Source: Pedobacter montanisoli
GTDB taxonomy: Bacteria; Bacteroidota; Bacteroidia; Sphingobacteriales; Sphingobacteriaceae
Reading direction: 5' to 3'
NCBI RefSeq assembly: GCF_022809115.1
Contig: NZ_JALGBH010000002.1
Location: 1,119,543 to 1,183,542 of the forward strand
Length of the DNA: 64,000 bases
The notes beneath the pieces are model-generated. The model saw nothing but the letters and a program-made list of their open reading frames with translations. It did no database searches and was not told the origin of the DNA. A program made the position numbers and the translations under genes. This document shows, piece after piece, positions 36,847 through 45,279 of this stretch (the stretch's first letter is position 1; each line of letters begins with the position of its first letter).

Positions 36847-37356
36847 TCATTTCAGCTGTTTTATTTTCTTCCATTTTCGTATTCTGTTCTTTGCGTTTTT
36901 AAATGGCGAAGAAGTATTTAATTGTATCATTTTTCCAAAAGTCCATTTGTCGTACAAAGTCATTTCATAAAGCTCTCTATTCGTCTTGTTTTCAATTAAT
37001 TTCAGAATTTCATTTGTTGTTTTATCAAGTTTTTCATTAAGCATTTTGAAATCGTCATTTTCGTAGTCTTTATAAAATTTCTGTGCAAGTAATCCGAGTT
37101 CATTCCATTTAAAACCTGTTTCTGGAAAATCAATTTCAAGTCCTTTGCTTTTCTTATAGTTCCAGTTCAAAACCAATTGCCCCCAACCAATAAGATAAGC
37201 AACAAGATTATTGATACTTATGAGTGTGTTTTTTGAATGTCCGTCAAGTTCTTTTTTTTCGGTTAATTCAATTGGAATATTGGCAAGTTCGGTTGTCAAC
37301 TTTTTATAGTTTTCAGTTATTGCTTTTAGTAATTCGTTTTTGTCTTTCGGTACCAT
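36847..37356 (-). CDS. ClbS/DfsB family four-helix-bundle protein
   Basis: The protein has 169 residues. Helical content, the segment LISINNLVAYLIGWGQLVLNW and the C-terminal TSSPFKNAKNRIRKWKK fit the ClbS/DfsB (DUF1706) family, whose founder protects against colibactin. Here the role may be detoxification or unknown. The protein is Lys/Asn-rich and the gene AT-rich compared with its neighbours. GTTAG-type repeats lie at both ends, so this looks like a single-gene insertion. Confidence 0.8.
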   Translation of the reverse strand: MVPKDKNELLKAITENYKKLTTELANIPIELTEKKELDGHSKNTLISINNLVAYLIGWGQLVLNWNYKKSKGLEIDFPETGFKWNELGLLAQKFYKDYENDDFKMLNEKLDKTTNEILKLIENKTNRELYEMTLYDKWTFGKMIQLNTSSPFKNAKNRIRKWKKIKQLK

Positions 37357-37583
37357 TCTGTTAAAATTGTTTGTTTGTTCGTTAGGTCATCTGCTATGAA
37401 TTTTCACGAACTATTCATTTACAGGGAATTTCGCCAAGCAGTTTTATAAAAATAATAAATTACTGAGTAGTAAAAAGATATACTTTTAGAATTAAAACTT
37501 ACAAAGAAGATTTGCATCGATACAATAGACTTTCATATTTATTGAAAAGGAAATTATTGTTTGTCCGTAATGCATTTAAACAG

Positions 37584-37611
37584 AAAAAGCCACTGATAAT
37601 CAGTGGCTTTT
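37584..37611 (-). terminator. terminator of the tRNA pair
   Basis: GCCACTGA and TCAGTGGC pair around TAA. On the minus strand the stem is followed by CTTTTTCTG. It lies two bases beyond the tRNA-Pro 3' end. Confidence 0.85.
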
Positions 37612-37612
37612 G

Positions 37613-37686
37613 TCGGGATGGCAGGATTCGAACCTGCGGCCTCCACATCCCAAATGTGGCGCGATACCGGGCTACGCTACATCCCG
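37613..37686 (-). tRNA. tRNA-Pro (anticodon TGG)
   Basis: On the minus strand the 74-nt cloverleaf has the acceptor stem CGGGATG/CATCCCG, a D arm beginning AGCGTAGCCCGG, an anticodon loop with TTTGGGA (anticodon TGG), the T arm GCAGGTTCGAATCCTGC and discriminator A. CCA is not encoded. It is the second gene of a two-tRNA unit. Confidence 0.95.
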
Positions 37687-37703
37687 AAAAGGTTTTACCT
37701 TTG

Positions 37704-37777
37704 TACCCCCAATAGGATTCGAACCTATGACCTACGGTTTAGAAAACCGGTGCTCTATCCAGCTGAGCTATGGAGGC
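37704..37777 (-). tRNA. tRNA-Arg (anticodon TCT)
   Basis: On the minus strand the cloverleaf has the acceptor GCCTCCA paired with TGGGGGT (two G-T wobbles), the D arm GCTCAGCTGGATAGAGC, the anticodon loop TTTCTAA (anticodon TCT), the T arm ATAGGTTCGAATCCTAT and discriminator A. The first anticodon-stem pair is a C-T mismatch. It is 17 nt upstream of tRNA-Pro. Confidence 0.94.
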
Positions 37778-37817
37778 CTCTCAAAAGAAATCATTGCTGA
37801 TTTACGTTTGAACGGTG

Positions 37818-37825
37818 CAAAGATA
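37818..37825 (-). promoter_or_regulatory. tRNA operon promoter -7 box (TATCTTTG)
   Basis: On the minus strand TATCTTTG matches TAnnTTTG about 40 nt before the tRNA-Arg 5' end. Confidence 0.6.
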
Positions 37826-37900
37826 AAATTTCTTCACCACAATTTTTAATATTTTTTAAATTTATTAGCGATTTAGTCTAACAAACTGATTAACAAAACA

Positions 37901-40186
37901 CTAAAAATTATACCTAAATCCCACAAATAACCGTATGTCTTGATTGGGTGCATAAACATAACTGGGATCAAATACCAGACCATAAGGATTATCTGCTGTG
38001 GGTAATGCCTGCCCTTTTGAGTCAAATACCACATTCTTATTAAAAGGGTCCTGGCTTCTTGAAATTAAAAATGGAGCATGTTTGGCCGGATTAAAATTTA
38101 GGAGATTCTTAACTCCACCATAGATTTCTGCTCGCTTAAATTTTGTAAAGGTCAACTGAATATTTTGTATGCTCCATACGGGCGATATAGGGTTTCGAGG
38201 ATCCAGCTCACTTAATAAAGGTAATCGCATGGCGCCGTATATATTCCCTGTATAATCAGCTTTTAAGTGCAAGGGTTTAATATGGTAAGATACAGACCAG
38301 GTTCCCGAAAATTTTTCGGTCAGCATTTGTTGTTGCTTAATTCCGTCATTTACCAATGAGACATCTTGATAGGTAATACCTGTATTTAATTTTAATCCCC
38401 ATGTAAAGGTCAGATCCAGGTTAGCTGTAACTCCTTTGTTGATGGCATAACCATTGAGGTTATCATAGCGTATCTTAGTTACATCGCTTTCATAATCGGG
38501 TACAATTCTATTGGTAAAGTAAGCATAAAACAGACTAACGTCGAGTCCTATAATAGTGGCATCTGGGGTAAAAATCTTAGCTGCATAATTCACATTTACA
38601 TTATAATTGCGCTCTGGTCTAATCTTAGTGTTTACCTCCACTTTTCGGGCGCCTGTTAATGCTGCATGATCTTCTGTAAAAATGTTAACCACTCTAAACC
38701 CGGTACCTGCATTAAATCTTAGTGAATTAAATTGGTTCAGGCTATATTTATAAGCCAAACGTGGTGTAAAGATACTTCCATGCAAGCTATGGTAATCGTA
38801 CCTTAAACCCAACAATAAGGTATTTTTCTGGTTAAACCTGATTTCATCTTGTACAAATAACCCGGGCAGCCACACTTTTTCATGATCATTTCCATATTCC
38901 TTATTAGTAGCCATAGTATTATCTTTATAAAAAGTATATCTTACTGCTGCCCCAAAAAGAAGATCATGTTGATTGATTTTTTTATCCCAGGTTAAATGAG
39001 AGAAGGCAATTTGTTGTTTGGCGATATAAGAGGTTTCTCCATATCTGCTGTTCTGATTATGTTGGGTCAATGAAAATGCCAGAAATGTCTTTTCTTTTAG
39101 AGGTAATTGATAATTGCCTACCATTTCCCATCTGCTGGTATAGATACTTTCTCCATAAACTTCATCTCCACCTCTGTAACTTTTATTCCATCGGGTTTCT
39201 CCTCCCCACCTGTCTTCATAAAGATACCTTGCTGCTAAAGAAAAAACTCTGTTCTGTCTACGTTCTATGTTCCATTTCTGAAAAAGAGCTATCCGGTTTT
39301 GCAGGGTCATATCTGTAAAATGATCCTGGTTCCTGTCCAATATTTTATTGAAATTAAAATAATTAATACCAGTTAAAACAGATACCTTAGAATTTAACTG
39401 CAGTTTAAAACCCAGATCTGCATTGTGTTCTAAATGCGTATTAGACATCAGATCAACCGAAAATTTTGGTGCACTACTTACTTTTTTTGTGATGATATTG
39501 ATCAATCCTCCTACCGCTTCACTTCCATATAATGAGGATGCGGGGCCTTTTACGACTTCTACTCTTTCAATTATTGAGGTTGGTATTCCTGAAAGACCAT
39601 ACACGGTTGATAAACCACTTACAATAGGCATTCCATCTATTAAAACCATAGTATAAGGGCCTTCAAGACCATTAATATGAATATCTCCGGTGTTGCAGAT
39701 ATTACAGTTTAGCTGAGGTCTTACACCATTTATATTCTGAAGTGCTTCAAAAACACTTGCCGCAGGATTACGCTTAAAAAAATTGGCGGAATATATTTCT
39801 ACCGGCACAGGACTTTCCAATCTTGATACTTCTTTTTGCGTTCCCGTTATCACCACTTCCTGTAATTGCTCCTGATCTTCTTCTAATACAATTTCTTTTA
39901 AGACTGTATCACTTTTTAACGCCAGCGTAAACAAAGCTGGTTTATAACCTATAGCAGTTGCTTTAATTTGATAAACAGCTTCTTTTAGTCCTAAAAACAT
40001 AAAATTACCTGCTGTATCCGTGTGTACTTTCATGCTAACAGGAGATAAAGCAATTGTTACTGACGAGGTTTTAGAATGGTCAAAACTTACTGAGCCCTGC
40101 AGCTTATAAGTTTGGGCTCTGACGCATATCATATTCAAGATAATAAAAAAGGCTACTAAACTATAAAATTTGAAATTGAAAATCAT
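37901..40186 (-). CDS. TonB-dependent outer-membrane receptor
   Basis: The protein has 761 residues. A signal peptide (about 1-24, ending VRAQ) is followed by a carboxypeptidase-regulatory-like domain (about 27-105), a TonB-box-like EEVVITGTQKE stretch near 110-120, the plug with NGLEGPYTMVLIDGMPIVSG and VVKGPASSLYGSEAVGGLINI, and a barrel ending in FVGFRYNF. The CNICNTGD cysteine pair in the plug is shared by a subset of Bacteroidota receptors. It imports a metal complex or similar large ligand, and the substrate is not proven. A DtxR-like palindrome 45 nt upstream points to metal control. It is a single-gene unit. Confidence 0.93.
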   Translation of the reverse strand: MIFNFKFYSLVAFFIILNMICVRAQTYKLQGSVSFDHSKTSSVTIALSPVSMKVHTDTAGNFMFLGLKEAVYQIKATAIGYKPALFTLALKSDTVLKEIVLEEDQEQLQEVVITGTQKEVSRLESPVPVEIYSANFFKRNPAASVFEALQNINGVRPQLNCNICNTGDIHINGLEGPYTMVLIDGMPIVSGLSTVYGLSGIPTSIIERVEVVKGPASSLYGSEAVGGLINIITKKVSSAPKFSVDLMSNTHLEHNADLGFKLQLNSKVSVLTGINYFNFNKILDRNQDHFTDMTLQNRIALFQKWNIERRQNRVFSLAARYLYEDRWGGETRWNKSYRGGDEVYGESIYTSRWEMVGNYQLPLKEKTFLAFSLTQHNQNSRYGETSYIAKQQIAFSHLTWDKKINQHDLLFGAAVRYTFYKDNTMATNKEYGNDHEKVWLPGLFVQDEIRFNQKNTLLLGLRYDYHSLHGSIFTPRLAYKYSLNQFNSLRFNAGTGFRVVNIFTEDHAALTGARKVEVNTKIRPERNYNVNVNYAAKIFTPDATIIGLDVSLFYAYFTNRIVPDYESDVTKIRYDNLNGYAINKGVTANLDLTFTWGLKLNTGITYQDVSLVNDGIKQQQMLTEKFSGTWSVSYHIKPLHLKADYTGNIYGAMRLPLLSELDPRNPISPVWSIQNIQLTFTKFKRAEIYGGVKNLLNFNPAKHAPFLISRSQDPFNKNVVFDSKGQALPTADNPYGLVFDPSYVYAPNQDIRLFVGFRYNF

Positions 40187-40230
40187 TTTAACTACGATTA
40201 AATTTTAAAATCAATTCAACAAAATTAAAA

Positions 40231-40248
40231 TTTTAGATTAATCTAAAA
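40231..40248. promoter_or_regulatory. 18-bp palindrome, candidate DtxR/MntR-type operator
   Basis: TTTTAGATTAATCTAAAA is a perfect palindrome between the divergent TonB receptor (ATG at 40186) and smpB. A second, degenerate half (ATTTAGATAAATATTTAA) follows at about 40252-40269. The TTAGnnTAnnCTAA layout resembles DtxR/IdeR/MntR-family sites. Confidence 0.55.
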
Positions 40249-40323
40249 TAATATTTAGATAAATATTTAATTTAGTTTTTTAAAGGATAAGGAAGAAACC
40301 TAAAAAATAATGATATTTGTAGC

Positions 40324-40773
40324 ATGTCAAGAGAAATACAGATCAAGAACAAGAGGGCCTTTTTTGATTACCACATTTTAGATAAGTATGTTGCAGGTAT
40401 TGCCTTATTGGGCACAGAAATCAAATCGATAAGAGAGGGTAAAGCCAACATGACCGATTCATTCTGTATGTTTATTGGAAATAGTCTGTATGTACGTAAT
40501 CTCCATATTTCTGAATATGGTTTTAGTTCTTTTTATAAGCATGACATTAAAAGAGACCGGGCTTTACTTTTGACTAAAAAAGAACTAAAAAAACTAAAGT
40601 CTAAAGGAGAGGAAAAAGGTTTTACCATAGTTCCTTTACGTATTTTTATTAACGAGCGGGGTTATGCCAAGCTCGAAATTGCACTGGCACAGGGTAAAAA
40701 AGAGTTTGACAAACGCGAAACGATAAAGGAAAGAGATACCAAACGTGAATTAAACAGGGTAATGAAATTTTAA
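40324..40773 (+). CDS. smpB: SsrA-binding protein SmpB
   Basis: The protein has 149 residues. It binds tmRNA and delivers it to stalled ribosomes for trans-translation. The OB-fold motifs are complete: NKRAFFDYHILDKYVAGIALLGTEIKSIREGKAN, then RALLLTKKELKKL and KGFTIVPLRIFINERGYAKLEIALAQGKKEFDKRETIKERD with the Lys/Arg-rich tail. The leader is short, with a near-consensus GATATTTG box about 8 nt before the ATG. Confidence 0.96.
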   Translation: MSREIQIKNKRAFFDYHILDKYVAGIALLGTEIKSIREGKANMTDSFCMFIGNSLYVRNLHISEYGFSSFYKHDIKRDRALLLTKKELKKLKSKGEEKGFTIVPLRIFINERGYAKLEIALAQGKKEFDKRETIKERDTKRELNRVMKF

Positions 40774-40780
40774 CCTGTAC

Positions 40781-41437
40781 TTACCACGCCTGATCGCCAA
40801 CCAATGGCACAAACCTGAAGGTATCTAATTCTATTTTCTCAAAATCATTTTCAGATACGCGTATTACGGTAAGCATTTTCTGCGTTTTTTCATCACCTAC
40901 CGGAATTACCAGTATACCGCCTATTTTGAGTTGTTTTAAAAGCAGCTCAGGTACGAAAGGTGCTCCGGCTGTAACTATAATTTTGCTATAAGGTGCATGA
41001 GCGGCAATGCCTTTAGAACCATCGCCTAAAAAGAAATTAGCATGATAGCCCATGCCTGGTAATACTTTAATGGTATGATTGTATAAATTTTCCTGACGCT
41101 CTATAGTATATACATCAGCTCCTAATTCCATTAAGATACAGGTCTGGTAACCCGAACCTGTTCCTATCTCCAGAACTTTATCCCCTTTTTGAATATGCAG
41201 TAATTCGGTTTGATAAGCAACCGTATAAGGTTGTGAAATGGTCTGGCCTTCTCCTATAGGAAAAGCAATATCTTTATAAGCCTGACTCCAAAAGGTTTCA
41301 TCAAAGAAAAAATGACGCGGAACTTTTCCTATCGCTTTTAATACCTTTTCATCAGATATTCCGCGTTCTCTGAGCAGTTCAACCAGTTTCTTCCTTGCTC
41401 CTTTTTCTCTATAATTATCTACAAACTTATACGCCAT
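40781..41437 (-). CDS. pcm: protein-L-isoaspartate O-methyltransferase
   Basis: The protein has 218 residues. It repairs isoaspartyl residues with SAM. GEGQTISQPYTVAYQTELL is the family hallmark and VLEIGTGSGYQTCILMEL the SAM-binding motif I, followed by VYTIERQ and GDGSKGIAAHAPYSKIIVTAGAPFVPE. The length is normal. It converges with smpB, with only 7 nt between the stops. The promoter box is at 41444-41451. Confidence 0.95.
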   Translation of the reverse strand: MAYKFVDNYREKGARKKLVELLRERGISDEKVLKAIGKVPRHFFFDETFWSQAYKDIAFPIGEGQTISQPYTVAYQTELLHIQKGDKVLEIGTGSGYQTCILMELGADVYTIERQENLYNHTIKVLPGMGYHANFFLGDGSKGIAAHAPYSKIIVTAGAPFVPELLLKQLKIGGILVIPVGDEKTQKMLTVIRVSENDFEKIELDTFRFVPLVGDQAW

Positions 41438-41443
41438 TTAGTA

Positions 41444-41451
41444 CAAAATTA
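41444..41451 (-). promoter_or_regulatory. pcm promoter -7 box (TAATTTTG)
   Basis: On the minus strand TAATTTTG lies 7 nt before the pcm ATG, implying a nearly leaderless transcript. Confidence 0.5.
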
Positions 41452-41628
41452 GCCTTAATTTGCGTAAGAACACAACATTTGAACTACTAAAAAATTAACA
41501 TCTTTTTAACCTTCACTATATCAATCATTAAAAAATTTAGATAAATCTGCTCCGGGTAGTTTTATTGAGCCTTAGATCTTTTGCGTAAATAACGCTACAT
41601 TTCTATTCGCTAATTAGAAATTTAAAGC

Positions 41629-41636
41629 TATTTTTG
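41629..41636 (+). promoter_or_regulatory. promoter -7 box of the 225-aa outer-membrane protein gene (TATTTTTG)
   Basis: TATTTTTG lies 22 nt before the ATG at 41658. The box contains an in-frame TTG (41634), which therefore cannot be the start if this promoter is used. Confidence 0.6.
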
Positions 41637-41657
41637 CCTAAATACATATCCTATTAT

Positions 41658-42335
41658 ATGCGTAAGATTTTAATTTTTGCTTTGTTGATTTCTTTATCGG
41701 GTACCGTTTTTGCACAAAGAGACGGCAACTACAACTACAGTATAGGTGTAAGAGCTTATAATCTTTTTCAGCTTCCAAAAATTTTAGATCAGACCAATTC
41801 TTCAGATTACACCACTTCGTATTTAAACGGATTAATGGTTAAGTTTAATGATAATCAGATCGGTATACGTATTTCAGGTAATTACTACTTTAAAAAAGAC
41901 CTTTCTTTTAAAAACGGATGCGACAACTGCGAAATAGCAACCGGGGATGTGGATGATTTCTGGGCTAAGATCGGGTTTGAAAAGAACTTTAATTACTCTG
42001 CAATCCAACCTTATTTTGCTGTTGATTTAGGTTTTAGGGGAATGAATTTTAAAGGAAAAATAAATGAAGTTAATAATACCTCAACTTCTTCTAACACCAT
42101 TACCAGTAAAAGAGGCTTTATAGCTACTCCTACATTAGGTCTTAAAATCAATCCTGTTAAGCAAATCAGTCTGTTTGCAGAATGTAATATGGATTTTTAT
42201 TTTTCATATGAGCGCCAGGAAAGAACCCAGAATGACGCTGCAAATACCAGAACTTTTGCCAAATTCAATAAAACCGAAACTTTAATCAATCCGCTTTCTA
42301 TTGGCATTCAAATTCATTTGGTAGATAAATACTAA
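41658..42335 (+). CDS. outer-membrane beta-barrel hypothetical protein
   Basis: The protein has 225 residues from the ATG at 41658. The signal peptide MRKILIFALLISLSGTVFAQ is followed by amphipathic strands (YNYSIGVRAYNLF, IGIRISGNYYF, IQPYFAVDLGFRGMNF, LGLKINPVKQISLFAECNMDFYFSY). The Cys pair GCDNCE is notable. It resembles small OmpW/PorT-like barrels, but no family is claimed. The 3' end overlaps the convergent priA by 4 bp. Confidence 0.78.
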   Translation: MRKILIFALLISLSGTVFAQRDGNYNYSIGVRAYNLFQLPKILDQTNSSDYTTSYLNGLMVKFNDNQIGIRISGNYYFKKDLSFKNGCDNCEIATGDVDDFWAKIGFEKNFNYSAIQPYFAVDLGFRGMNFKGKINEVNNTSTSSNTITSKRGFIATPTLGLKINPVKQISLFAECNMDFYFSYERQERTQNDAANTRTFAKFNKTETLINPLSIGIQIHLVDKY

Positions 42336-44806
42336 TAAGGATCTACATCTATTTGTACCAATACACTTTTAAACTCTTTGTGGGTATTAAACTGCGTAAC
42401 CGTATCTTTAATTAATTGTTTAATCTGTTGTATAGATGCACCCCGTTCTGCCTTTACAATAATCTGTTTGATGTAATAATTTCTGATGCGTGAAACTAAA
42501 GGCTGCTCTGGTCCTAAAATTCTTTTACCCAGTTGTACCCTTAACTGATTTGCCAAACTTTGCGCTGCAACGTTTAATACATTGGCATCTTTGTGTTTCA
42601 CATTCAAAAAAATCAGTCTCGAAAAAGGCGGATAATGATAATTTTTACGTTCTGCCAGCTCTTCTTCGTACATTTCATGGTAATCGTTGGCCATTACCTG
42701 CCTAATGATTCTATGGTTATCATTGTAAGCTTGTATGCAAACTTTGCCCTGCTTATCCCTTCTACCTGCACGTCCGGCAACCTGTGCCAGCAATTGATAG
42801 CTACGTTCAAAAGCCCTGAAATCAGGGTAATTTAATAAAGTATCGGCATTTATAACACCTATCAGGCTTACATTGTCAAAATCCAGTCCCTTTGCAATCA
42901 TCTGGGTACCAATTAAAACCTGACTTTTTTTATCCTGAAAATCAGCAATGATTTTCTGCATGCCATTTTTAGTTCTTGTACTATCCAAATCCAGTCTTTG
43001 AATTTTAATATCCGGAAAAAGGAGGCTCAGTTCCTCTTCTACCCGCTCAGTACCAAAACCTTTTTGCTCAATATGTACACTGCCACAGGCAGGACAGATA
43101 TTGACAGAATGCTGATGATAACCACAATAATGACAATGCAACTGTCCGCTCGATTTATGATAAGTAAGACTTACATCACAATTTACACATTTAGGCGCAT
43201 AACCACAGGTATTACACATTAAAATGGTAGCATAACCACGTCTGTTCTGAAACAAAATAACCTGTTCTTTATTTTGCAATGCCTCAGCAATATCTTCAAT
43301 CAGAACAGAAGTAAAATACGAATGCATTTTTTTGCGCTTGGTTTCTTCTGCTATGCTCACTACTTTCTGCTCAGGCAGCAAAACACCTCCAAATCTTTCT
43401 GTAAGCTCTACCAAACCGTATTTACCGCTTTTTGCATTATAATAGCTCTCTACAGAAGGGGTTGCAGAGCCTAAAATAACCTTAGCCTGATGTAAATAGC
43501 CTAAATAAACAGCTGCATCTCTGGCCTGGTAACGTGGAGCAGGATCATATTGTTTGTATGAAGTTTCGTGCTCCTCATCTACAACGATCAGTTTCAAATC
43601 GTTAAAAGGTAAAAAGACAGCCGAACGGGCACCTAAAATAACCTGATAAGAGCCATTCAGCACCTTATTCCAGATTTCTACCCTTTCGTTATTGTTAAAT
43701 TTAGAATGATAAACGCCTATATTATTTCCAAAATATATCCTGATTCGTTCTACAATCTGCGTAGTTAAAGCTATTTCTGGCAGTAAAAAAAGCGCCTGTC
43801 CGCCTTGGGCTATGGCTTGTTCTATCAACTTAATATAAACTTGGGTTTTACCCGAAGCAGTAACGCCATGCAAAAGCACTACATCTTTTGTTTGGAACTG
43901 CTCTTCTATAGTTGTAAGTGCTATATTTTGAGCAGAACTTAATTTAAAATTGATTTCAAACTCATCGTCAAAACCATTTAAACGACTTACAGGTTTTTGT
44001 TTAAGTTCAAATATATTTTTATCAGTTAATGCTTTTATAGCTCCCTGTCCACATCCACTATGTTCTATAATATCACTTTTAGCTACATACTCATGATTTC
44101 TCGAAAGACTGATATAGGCCATGAGCGCATCTAATTGCTTGGGGGCTTTTTCCAATAGAGAAAAGAGCTCTTCTAAATGTTGCTGGTCTTTATAAAAAGG
44201 ATTTAATGCAATAAAAGATTTTAACAAAGGCTTATAACGCTCCACAACTTCTTCGGCAGCAATCACAACTTCTTTATTGATCAGTGCATTAATCAGCGGA
44301 TACACAGTTTTTTGTCCCAGGAGCTTAGCTACCTGATCAACAGTTATTTTTTGCTGACGGCTCAGTACATCTACAATCAACAGTTCCTTATCTGTAAGAT
44401 TTGCTTCTCCTGAAAAATCCTCTCTTAAAATAAGAGTTGTTTCGCTAGCCAGCTTCATGCCGTTAGGCAAAGCAGCATTCATTACATCGCCTTCATTACA
44501 CAAATAATATTGTGCTATCCAATCCCAGAATTTAAATTGTTCTGCATTAACAACCGGTAATTCATCTACTACATCAATAATATATTTAGCTTCGTAATGA
44601 ACCGGCGGAATGCTTGTTATTGTTTTAATTAAAGCCGTATATAATTTGTGTTTACCAAATTGTACTACCACACGTTTACCTATGGCTATATGATCATTTA
44701 GCTCATAAGGTACCCTGTAAGTATAATTTATTACTAAAGAAAGGGGTAATATTACTTCTACGAAAAGTGTTTCTCTTTCTGTGAAATCTGACGCCACTAA
44801 ATCCAT
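42332..44806 (-). CDS. priA: primosomal protein N' (replication restart helicase PriA)
   Basis: The protein has 824 residues. Domains in order: N-terminal 3'-DNA-binding domain (about 1-110), winged-helix part, helicase with Walker A LLHGVTASGKTQVY, VDEEHETSYKQ (DEEH) and GSATPS, the zinc-binding insertion with CNTCGYAPKCVNCDVSLTYH and CHYCGYHQHSVNICPACG (eight Cys), then GTERVEEEL, GTQMIAKGLDFDNV and QVAGRAGR. It restarts stalled forks. Its ATG overlaps the preceding DUF423 stop by one base (TAATG), so the two are one operon. Confidence 0.96.
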   Translation of the reverse strand: MDLVASDFTERETLFVEVILPLSLVINYTYRVPYELNDHIAIGKRVVVQFGKHKLYTALIKTITSIPPVHYEAKYIIDVVDELPVVNAEQFKFWDWIAQYYLCNEGDVMNAALPNGMKLASETTLILREDFSGEANLTDKELLIVDVLSRQQKITVDQVAKLLGQKTVYPLINALINKEVVIAAEEVVERYKPLLKSFIALNPFYKDQQHLEELFSLLEKAPKQLDALMAYISLSRNHEYVAKSDIIEHSGCGQGAIKALTDKNIFELKQKPVSRLNGFDDEFEINFKLSSAQNIALTTIEEQFQTKDVVLLHGVTASGKTQVYIKLIEQAIAQGGQALFLLPEIALTTQIVERIRIYFGNNIGVYHSKFNNNERVEIWNKVLNGSYQVILGARSAVFLPFNDLKLIVVDEEHETSYKQYDPAPRYQARDAAVYLGYLHQAKVILGSATPSVESYYNAKSGKYGLVELTERFGGVLLPEQKVVSIAEETKRKKMHSYFTSVLIEDIAEALQNKEQVILFQNRRGYATILMCNTCGYAPKCVNCDVSLTYHKSSGQLHCHYCGYHQHSVNICPACGSVHIEQKGFGTERVEEELSLLFPDIKIQRLDLDSTRTKNGMQKIIADFQDKKSQVLIGTQMIAKGLDFDNVSLIGVINADTLLNYPDFRAFERSYQLLAQVAGRAGRRDKQGKVCIQAYNDNHRIIRQVMANDYHEMYEEELAERKNYHYPPFSRLIFLNVKHKDANVLNVAAQSLANQLRVQLGKRILGPEQPLVSRIRNYYIKQIIVKAERGASIQQIKQLIKDTVTQFNTHKEFKSVLVQIDVDPY

Positions 44807-45192
44807 TATTTATCTCTCAATGCAGCCAAAAACAAGCCTATCCATCCCATAACAAAAAAAACGCCTCCTATTGGTGTAACCGGACCTGCATATTTGGCAA
44901 AAGATATCTGATAAACATCTCTTACAGCTAAAAGATAAAGTGAACCTGAAAATAATATAATGCCAAGAGAAAAAAACAGGAACGATAAGCTGATCAGTTT
45001 GTTTTTATACCTTGCGAAAGTGGATAAATAGAGGATAGCGAAAGTATGATAGAACTGGTATTCAACACCTTTTTGCCAGATAGAAAGCTGATCAGGCGCA
45101 AGTATGTTCTTTAGCCCATGGGCTCCAAACGCACCCAAAATCACCGCTAAGGCACCAAAAAAGGAAGCAGTCAGTATTATTTTCTTATTCAT
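44806..45192 (-). CDS. DUF423 family membrane protein
   Basis: The protein has 128 residues with four predicted membrane helices (about 6-27, 45-62, 68-88 and 103-124). The N-terminus ILTASFFGALAVILGAFGAHGLK is the DUF423 (YwdK/YgdD) hallmark. Its function is unknown. It is the first gene of a two-gene unit with priA. Confidence 0.92.
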   Translation of the reverse strand: MNKKIILTASFFGALAVILGAFGAHGLKNILAPDQLSIWQKGVEYQFYHTFAILYLSTFARYKNKLISLSFLFFSLGIILFSGSLYLLAVRDVYQISFAKYAGPVTPIGGVFFVMGWIGLFLAALRDK

Positions 45193-45260
45193 TAGAATGA
45201 TTTTAGATATCGCTAAAATAAGAAATTGAGGATATAATCACAGTAATCATAAAATAAAAT

Positions 45261-45268
45261 TAAATTTG
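45261..45268 (+). promoter_or_regulatory. promoter -7 box (TAAATTTG)
   Basis: TAAATTTG lies 11 nt before the ATG at 45280. Confidence 0.5.
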
Positions 45269-45279
45269 TATGGCTAATC

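Noticed and set aside
37512..37849. Three overlapping open frames of 65-79 codons on the plus strand
   Set aside because: They run antisense through the two tRNA genes and have no coding character. The tRNAs explain the sequence.
42490..43474. Several plus-strand frames antisense to priA
   Set aside because: They are shadows of the PriA coding sequence, with no promoter, signal or family pattern.
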